A stretch of 10,711 bases of DNA, taken from contig CANGMO010000042.1 of the NCBI GenBank assembly GCA_947454295.1, positions 1-10,711 of the forward strand. Direction: 5' to 3'. Under the pieces are notes generated by a model. That model worked only from the letters and a program-made list of their open reading frames with translations, did not search any database and was not told where the DNA came from. The DNA comes from Verrucomicrobiota bacterium (lineage in GTDB: Bacteria; Verrucomicrobiota; Verrucomicrobiia; Limisphaerales; UBA9464). Each line of letters opens with the position of its first letter. Positions within the stretch are counted from its first letter, which is position 1. The position numbers and the translations under genes are program-made. Positions 6,276 to 10,711 of this stretch are shown here, in pieces.

Positions 6276-7634
6276 ATGAAGTCTCTGACCTCCCTTGCCG
6301 TCGCGATCGTCGCCGCCGGCGTTCTTCTTCCCTCCACGCTGGTTTCCGCCGCGGAGCCAACGCGCGTTTCCCTGAAGCTGGTGGCCAGCGGCCTGGTGGA
6401 GCCCTTGAGCTACAATGCGCTGCCCGACGGACAGGCGTTGGTGGCGGACCAGATCGGCACCATCCGGCTCATCGATCGCAGCGGGAAGCTCGCCGAAACT
6501 CCGGTCGCGGACTTCACCTCCAAGCTGTCGGCGCTCAACAAAAACGCCTTCGATGAGCGCGGCCTCCTCTGCCTCGCGCTGCATCCCGACTTCAAGAAGA
6601 ACCGCCGGATCTTCGCCTCGTACACTGCGCCGCGCCGCGCCAGCGCCCCTGCCGACTACGACTGCACGCTCCGGGTGAGTGAATTCACGCTGCCCGCCGC
6701 CGAGCCCCTGCACATCGATCCCGCCTCGGAGCGCATCGTCCTGGAGGTCGACAAGCCCTACTTCAATCACAACGGCGGCCGCATCGCCTTCGGACCCGAT
6801 GGCGATCTGTACGTGTCAGTCGGCGACGGTGGTGGACCCGCCGGCTGCGACATCGGCAACGGCCACGTTCCCGAAGGAAACGGGCAAAACACCACGGTGT
6901 TGCTGGCCAAGATTCTCCGGATCGATGTCTCCGGATCCGATGCCGCGCGCGGCACCGCGTATCGCATTCCCAAGGACAATCCCTTTGCCGACGGCAAGGC
7001 CGGCCGGCCCGAAATCTACGCGTACGGCATCCGCAATCCCTGGGCCATGAGCTTCGATCGCGGCGGCTCGCACGAACTGTTCGTCGGCGACGTCGGTCAG
7101 GCGCGCTGGGAGGAGGTCAACCTTATCCACAAGGGCGGCAACTACGGCTGGCCGCTGCGCGAGGGCTTCGACGGCATGAACCGCGAGCACCAGGAATTGC
7201 CGCCCACCTCGAAGGCGGAACGCGGGCTGAAGGGTGAGCCCCTGATCGATCCGATCGTGGCGTACAAGAACGCGAATGGATGGAAGGGGGATCCCGAGGC
7301 CTACGGCATTTGCATCACCGGTGGCTATGTGTATCGCGGCAAGGCCATGCCGGACCTGGTTGGCCACTACGTCTTTGGCGACTGGACCGGCACCCAGGGA
7401 ACGCCGCAGGGACGCCTCTTTGTCGCGCGTCGTCCGGCGTCGGGCACCGGCCGCTGGACCATCGAGCCGCTGCGCGTCACCGGATCCGGCAAGGCCTACG
7501 GCTGCGTCGCCGCCTTTGGACAAGACGCGGATGGAGAAATCTACGTGCTCACCAACGGCTCCACCACCCTGACCCCGGGACGTGGAAAGGTGTGGAAGCT
7601 CGCCCCGGCGGAGCCCGTTGCGGCGACTCCCTGA
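6276..7634 (+). CDS. secreted PQQ-dependent aldose/sorbosone dehydrogenase, paralog 1
   Basis: 452 residues. A Sec signal peptide (MKSLTSLAVAIVAAGVLLPSTLVSAAEP, probable cut near residue 25 or 26) leads to a six-bladed beta-propeller of the glucose/sorbosone dehydrogenase family. These periplasmic enzymes oxidise the sugar aldehyde carbon with bound PQQ and calcium. Family signatures: AFDERGLLCLALHPDF (91-106), NHNGGRIAFGPDGDLYVSVG (164-183; His165 is the likely general base by analogy with soluble glucose dehydrogenase), EIYAYGIRNPW with Arg253, LFVGDVGQARWEEVN, KGGNYGWPLREG, GGYVYRGKAMP and HYVFGDW. There is no fused cytochrome c domain, so the electron acceptor must be separate. The substrate is unknown. 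It follows ligA by 75 bp, which holds only a short CGATCTC/CGATCTC tandem echo, and precedes a paralog. No Shine-Dalgarno precedes ATG 6276. Confidence 0.9.
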   Translation: MKSLTSLAVAIVAAGVLLPSTLVSAAEPTRVSLKLVASGLVEPLSYNALPDGQALVADQIGTIRLIDRSGKLAETPVADFTSKLSALNKNAFDERGLLCLALHPDFKKNRRIFASYTAPRRASAPADYDCTLRVSEFTLPAAEPLHIDPASERIVLEVDKPYFNHNGGRIAFGPDGDLYVSVGDGGGPAGCDIGNGHVPEGNGQNTTVLLAKILRIDVSGSDAARGTAYRIPKDNPFADGKAGRPEIYAYGIRNPWAMSFDRGGSHELFVGDVGQARWEEVNLIHKGGNYGWPLREGFDGMNREHQELPPTSKAERGLKGEPLIDPIVAYKNANGWKGDPEAYGICITGGYVYRGKAMPDLVGHYVFGDWTGTQGTPQGRLFVARRPASGTGRWTIEPLRVTGSGKAYGCVAAFGQDADGEIYVLTNGSTTLTPGRGKVWKLAPAEPVAATP

Positions 7635-7663
7635 TCCCAGTCTGACACCGTTGCTGGAACCGC

Positions 7664-7684
7664 GGTGCAGGCGCTCCCTGCACC
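7664..7684 (+). terminator. strong GC hairpin between the two PQQ dehydrogenase genes
   Basis: GGTGCAGG (7664-7671) and CCTGCACC (7677-7684) form a perfect 8-bp stem with a 5-nt CGCTC loop, starting 29 nt after the first dehydrogenase stop and ending 43 nt before the second start. The downstream CGTTCC is not a real T-tract, so full intrinsic termination is doubtful. It could attenuate read-through or stabilise the 3' end of the first transcript. The upstream GTG start option for the next gene falls inside this stem, which argues against that start. Confidence 0.42.
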
Positions 7685-7727
7685 CGTTCCTCGCGGACCC
7701 CGAGTTCACTCCGGACATCTCTTTCGC

Positions 7728-9089
7728 ATGCGTCCTTTTCATCTGACAGCGAGAGCCACGGGCCTCGGTGCCCTGCTTTCCCTGGCCTTCCTCACCCAAT
7801 GCGGCGCCCAGGAAACCCCGGCCGCTGATCCCGCCGCGATTGCCAACGGCCCCGCGGTCACACTGCGCCTGGTCGCCGACGGACTGAATCAACCGCTCGC
7901 CTACGTGCCATTGCCGGAAGGGGGCGCGTTGCTGATCGAGCAAACGGGCAGCATTCTCGCGCTCGATGCGACAGGGAAGCGACTCGACGGCGAGGTACTT
8001 GATCTGCGTTCCCGGATGTGCGCGTTGAATCAGGGTGCTTTTGACGAACGCGGCCTGCTATCGCTGGTGCTGCATCCCGATTTCGCGCGCAATCGCCGGC
8101 TCTTCGTCACCTACAGCGCTCCGCTTCGTCCGGGTGCGCCGGAGGGCTTCAACAGCACGCTGCGCCTGAGCGAATTCCGCCTACCCAAGGGAACGCCACC
8201 AAAGATTGATCCCGCCTCCGAAATCGTCCGACTGGAAATCGACAAGCCCTACGGCAATCACAACGGTGCACGCTTGGCTTTTGGTCCCGATCGGCATCTG
8301 TACATGGCCGTGGGCGACGGTGGGAACGCCAACGACGAGGGCAAGCGTCCGGAAGGCGGAAATGCGCAGCGGCTCGACACGTTGCTGGGCAAGATTCTGC
8401 GGCTCGATGTCTCGCCGGCCACGGGCTACCGCGTCCCTTCGGACAATCCGTTTGTAAAGACCGACGGGGCAAAGCCAGAGATCTGGGCCTTCGGATTGCG
8501 CAACGCGTGGGGCATTAGCTTCGACCGCGGTGGGCGGCACGAGCTGTTCGCCGCTGACGTGGGGCAAAATCTGTTCGAGGAGGTCAACATCATCCGCAAA
8601 GGCGGGAACTACGGCTGGGCCCTCCGCGAAGGATTCCATCCATTTGATCCCAAATCGCCCAACATCGTGCCGGCGGGCGACGGGCGCCACACCGGCTCGC
8701 GCGGCGAGCCGCTGCTCGATCCAATCCTCGAATACCGCCATCCCGGGGCGAGGTCGCGTCCGGACACCGTCGGGGTGAGCATCGTGGGCGGCTACGTGTA
8801 TCGCGGCCGTGCACTGCCGGCCCTGCGCGGCGGCTATGTGTTTGCCGACTGGACGAAGAATTGGGGCCTGCCCCAGGGCACATTGCTGGTTGGACATCCG
8901 GGAACAAAACCGGAATCCCGCTGGGGGGTGTCGCGATTGACGCTCTCCGATCCAGCGTCCCGTGCGGTCTACATCTGCGCCCTCAGCGAGGATCGCGATG
9001 GAGAGCTCTACGTCCTGACCTCCGGAGCGAGCGGACTGCTTCCCGGAAAGGGACGTCTCTGGAAGTTGGAACCCGCCGCAACACCCTGA
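7728..9089 (+). CDS. secreted PQQ-dependent aldose/sorbosone dehydrogenase, paralog 2
   Basis: 453 residues from ATG 7728, chosen because it places a basic start and hydrophobic core (MRPFHLTARATGLGALLSLAFLTQ) at the N-terminus. The longer frame from GTG 7665 would add 21 residues and begin in a hairpin. Cys25 in FLTQC has Gln at -1, so a lipoprotein is less likely than signal peptidase I cleavage after CGA (25-27). The beta-propeller signatures of the family recur: AFDERGLLSLVLHPDF, NHNGARLAFGPDRHLYMAVG with general-base candidate His178, EIWAFGLRNAW with Arg258, AADVGQNLFEEVN, KGGNYGWALREG, GGYVYRGRALP and GELYVLTSG. Over the 39-residue stretch around the His motif, 28 residues are identical to paralog 1, showing an old tandem duplication. 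Loops around residues 200-215 and 303-345 differ most, so the substrates may differ. No cytochrome domain is fused. It ends 15 bp from the convergent FHA gene. Confidence 0.89.
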   Translation: MRPFHLTARATGLGALLSLAFLTQCGAQETPAADPAAIANGPAVTLRLVADGLNQPLAYVPLPEGGALLIEQTGSILALDATGKRLDGEVLDLRSRMCALNQGAFDERGLLSLVLHPDFARNRRLFVTYSAPLRPGAPEGFNSTLRLSEFRLPKGTPPKIDPASEIVRLEIDKPYGNHNGARLAFGPDRHLYMAVGDGGNANDEGKRPEGGNAQRLDTLLGKILRLDVSPATGYRVPSDNPFVKTDGAKPEIWAFGLRNAWGISFDRGGRHELFAADVGQNLFEEVNIIRKGGNYGWALREGFHPFDPKSPNIVPAGDGRHTGSRGEPLLDPILEYRHPGARSRPDTVGVSIVGGYVYRGRALPALRGGYVFADWTKNWGLPQGTLLVGHPGTKPESRWGVSRLTLSDPASRAVYICALSEDRDGELYVLTSGASGLLPGKGRLWKLEPAATP

Positions 9090-9117
9090 CGGAAACCAGG
9101 CCGTCTACTTCTTCTTC
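9088..9117 (+). terminator. possible intrinsic terminator of the second PQQ dehydrogenase gene
   Basis: GACGG (9088-9092, overlapping the TGA stop) pairs with CCGTC (9101-9105) around an 8-nt loop and is followed by the pyrimidine-rich TACTTCTTCTTCC. The stem is short, but this is the only terminator-like signal in the 15-bp convergent gap. Its T-rich part lies within the end of the FHA gene on the other strand. Confidence 0.28.
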
Positions 9118-9746
9118 CACCCCAGGTGAACCGTCTGGGTAAGGCGGGAGAGCAGGCTCTTTTTCTTGGAGGCGGCGTCGGAGGCACCAGGAATTGGACG
9201 GCAACGTGTGTTGCAATCGGGGCAGAAGAGCAGGACCCCCGCCTTGCCGCCGGAGAGTTTCACCACACGGAGGGAGGAGGCGTGAAACACGCCCGGGCAC
9301 TTCACCACCGCCATGCAACCGAGTTCGGCCTCGTGGGTGGCAGGCAGTGATGGATTGCGCGAACAGGCGCGCGTTCCGTCTTCCAAGAGGACCTCGATTC
9401 CCACCGGCTGGGCCGGTGTCGGCGTGGCAGCGGCCGTCGGAATCCGGATCTCAAATTCCTCGAGATCCAATCGCAACTCCACGCCACCCAACTGCAGCGT
9501 CTGCCCGGGTCGGAGAAGGGATTGCTCGACCGGACTGGCGTCGATGAACGTGCCGTTGGTGGATTGGAGATCCTTCACGCTCACGGTGGGCCCTTCGGGG
9601 TCCACGGTCACTTCGGCGTGAACGCTGGAAACGCTGGAATCCGCGACTTGGAACTCATTGGACGGACTTCGTCCGATGGTAATGACCCCGCTGTGGAGTT
9701 CGTGCTCCAGCGGATGCGTCAGGCCCCTGAGAATGAAGCGGACCAT
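9105..9746 (-). CDS. FHA-domain protein with a Cys-rich (zinc-ribbon/B-box-like) C-terminus
   Basis: 213 residues, no signal peptide or membrane segment, so cytoplasmic. The FHA domain (about 4-95) reads phosphothreonine peptides and has the usual marks: Gly25-Arg26 (ITIGRSPSNEF), Ser41/His43 (SSVSSVHAEV) and Asn64 in STNGTFID. A Pro/Thr/Ala linker (101-115) follows. The C-terminal part (about 117-185) holds six cysteines, Cys128, Cys144, Cys150, Cys175, Cys178 and Cys182, the last three as CPDCNTRC, plus His155. The spacing suggests a zinc ribbon or a B-box-like finger that has lost some ligands. A Lys-rich end (GWKKK) closes it. The partner kinase is not in the window. The downstream neighbour converges at 15 bp; an MCE-family gene lies 94 bp upstream on the same strand. 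The start ATG 9746 precedes the first FHA strand; no Shine-Dalgarno is seen. Confidence 0.83.
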   Translation of the reverse strand: MVRFILRGLTHPLEHELHSGVITIGRSPSNEFQVADSSVSSVHAEVTVDPEGPTVSVKDLQSTNGTFIDASPVEQSLLRPGQTLQLGGVELRLDLEEFEIRIPTAAATPTPAQPVGIEVLLEDGTRACSRNPSLPATHEAELGCMAVVKCPGVFHASSLRVVKLSGGKAGVLLFCPDCNTRCRPIPGASDAASKKKSLLSRLTQTVHLGWKKK

Positions 9747-9840
9747 GGTGGCGGGTTGGGTTAAGCGACCTTCGGGCGTACTATTCCGAACTGGTTTCGC
9801 AAGTCCAGTGCCAGATGGGTGACTCCCGCCCGCCGCCCAA
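9747..9840 (-). promoter_or_regulatory. upstream region of the FHA gene with a tentative promoter
   Basis: These 94 bp separate the MCE gene stop from the FHA start. Read on the minus strand, TGGACT, an 18-nt spacer and TAGTAC lie about 31 nt before ATG 9746, a weak match to a sigma70-type -35/-10 pair. A 5-bp inverted repeat (ACTGG ... CCAGT) overlaps the same stretch. Both could be chance; consensus agreement is low. Confidence 0.18.
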
Positions 9841-10711
9841 TCAGAAAAGATTGCCGATCACCGAGCTGAGAACGGTCAATGGTCCGGTGTCCTCGAGTCC
9901 CTCGGTGGCCTTGTCGACCTTCTGCAGGGTGAGCTTCACGTTCTTGAGGAAGGCGCTGTCGTTGACCAACTGGCCGACGGTTCCCTGGCCGCCGTTGATC
10001 TTCTGGAAGATCTCCTTGAGCTGGGTCATCGCGGTGGTGGTCTCGGAGTAGAGCTTCTCATCCTTCAGCAGCTTGCCGACGGTGCCCTCGCCCTTGTTCA
10101 TGGCGGACACCATGCTGCGGGCTTCGGCCACGGCCGCCCGGGCGTCGTCGGCCAGCGGACGGACATCGGCCACGGCACCGTTCAGGTTGGTGACCGTGGA
10201 GAGCGCCGAGTTGTACAGGGCATCTTCCTTGATGAGCTTCCCGACGGTTCCCTGCCCCTCGGCGATGGAGGTGGAGATGTTCTGAAGGTTGCCCAGGATC
10301 GCCACGAGGCGCGGCTGGTTCTGCTTGAGGAAGTCGGTGAAGGGTCCGAGCAGCTTGTTGAATTCCTCACCGGTGAAGCTGCGGGTCATGTTCTGGACGC
10401 CGTCCGCGGCCCCATCGAGCTTGGTCATGATTGCCGCGAGGTCCGGCTGGTCCTTCGATTTCAGCAGGGTGCTGGAATCCGCGAGCGGTGCGTTCTCGGA
10501 TCCGAAGGACAGGGAGACAAAGTTCTGGCCCATCAGGCCCGCGAACAGCACGGAGGCCACGCTGTCAGTGCGGACGTCAGCATCGTTGTCGACGGTGAAA
10601 TCCACCTCCACGTGACCGGCCTTGGGCGTGTGGATGGTGCGGACGCGCCCGACGGGCACGCCGGCGAGCTTCACCGGGTCGCCCACCTTCAGGTCGCGCA
10701 CGGTGGCGAAC
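9841..10711 (-). CDS. MCE/MlaD-family lipid transport protein (N-terminus beyond window)
   Basis: The frame stays open to the right edge, reading FATVRDLKVGDPVKLAGVPVGRV, so the GTG at 10701 is internal and the N-terminal membrane anchor and start of the MCE domain are missing. At least 289 residues are visible. The MCE part (LKVGDPVKLAGVPVGRV ... VASVLFAGLMGQNFVSLSFG) matches MlaD-type substrate-binding subunits, which form hexameric rings on an inner-membrane ABC transporter and move phospholipids or other lipids between membranes. A long helical region follows, carrying three copies of G[QE]GTVG[KQ]L at about residues 149, 204 and 238 (counting from the codon at 10701), a pattern common in single-MCE proteins with long tails. 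It ends in LSSVIGNLF. The cognate permease and ATPase would be expected upstream, to the right of this window. It precedes the FHA gene by 94 bp. Confidence 0.87.
   Translation of the reverse strand, partial: FATVRDLKVGDPVKLAGVPVGRVRTIHTPKAGHVEVDFTVDNDADVRTDSVASVLFAGLMGQNFVSLSFGSENAPLADSSTLLKSKDQPDLAAIMTKLDGAADGVQNMTRSFTGEEFNKLLGPFTDFLKQNQPRLVAILGNLQNISTSIAEGQGTVGKLIKEDALYNSALSTVTNLNGAVADVRPLADDARAAVAEARSMVSAMNKGEGTVGKLLKDEKLYSETTTAMTQLKEIFQKINGGQGTVGQLVNDSAFLKNVKLTLQKVDKATEGLEDTGPLTVLSSVIGNLF

Noticed and set aside
4629..6770. 713-codon open frame on - opposite ligA
   Set aside because: It is antisense to intact ligA and runs on into the dehydrogenase gene. The product is low-complexity, Gly/Arg/Glu-rich, with no motif.
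7665..7727. Upstream GTG start for the second PQQ dehydrogenase
   Set aside because: It would place a Pro-rich non-signal segment before the signal peptide and begins within an 8-bp hairpin stem. ATG 7728 gives a proper signal peptide.
6816..7943. 375-codon open frame on - spanning the two dehydrogenase genes
   Set aside because: It is antisense to conserved propeller coding sequence and crosses the intergenic hairpin. No domain is recognisable.
1..10711. CRISPR array, defence island or biosynthetic cluster
   Set aside because: No regularly spaced direct repeats, no nuclease, toxin or methylase genes and no assembly-line enzymes are present. The genes are mostly housekeeping and sugar metabolism.

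Overview
The window is a GC-rich, densely coded stretch of a bacterial chromosome. It holds nine protein-coding genes, two of them cut by the window edges. Gene content suggests the PVC group and most likely Verrucomicrobiota: a twin-arginine lipoprotein TIM-barrel isomerase paired with a nucleoside-symporter-type MFS carrier, paralogous secreted PQQ sugar dehydrogenases, an FHA protein with a Cys-rich tail, almost no Shine-Dalgarno sequences, and a GGAGTCCCG-type palindromic repeat. This placement is inference and no rRNA or marker tree supports it.

Left part (1-3801): the 3' end of an ABC-2/NatB-type permease on + meets a minus-strand block. In transcription order that block is MFS transporter (3801->2488), exported xylose-isomerase-like TIM-barrel lipoprotein (2457->1537) and xerD (1470->460). 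Spacings of 30 and 66 bp would allow co-transcription. The first two look like a small sugar or polyol utilisation pair. XerD is a housekeeping recombinase that happens to lie downstream.

Middle (3802-6200): a 356-bp divergent spacer carries a REP/BIME-like double palindrome, followed by ligA (NAD-dependent DNA ligase) on +.

Right part (6201-10711): two tandem genes for secreted PQQ-dependent aldose/sorbosone dehydrogenases lie on +, separated by a strong GC hairpin. They converge, with only 15 bp between, on a minus-strand FHA-domain protein. Upstream of that on the minus strand is an MCE/MlaD-family lipid-transport protein with GTVG repeats in its helical tail, cut by the right edge.

The genes look intact and most functions are ordinary. 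I found no CRISPR array, tRNA, rRNA, transposase, toxin-antitoxin pair or defence cluster, and no convincing undescribed multi-gene system. The observations most worth checking are the covarying palindromic repeat upstream of ligA, the exported isomerase plus MFS pair, the basic insertion in XerD, and the apparently decayed zinc-binding tail of the FHA protein.
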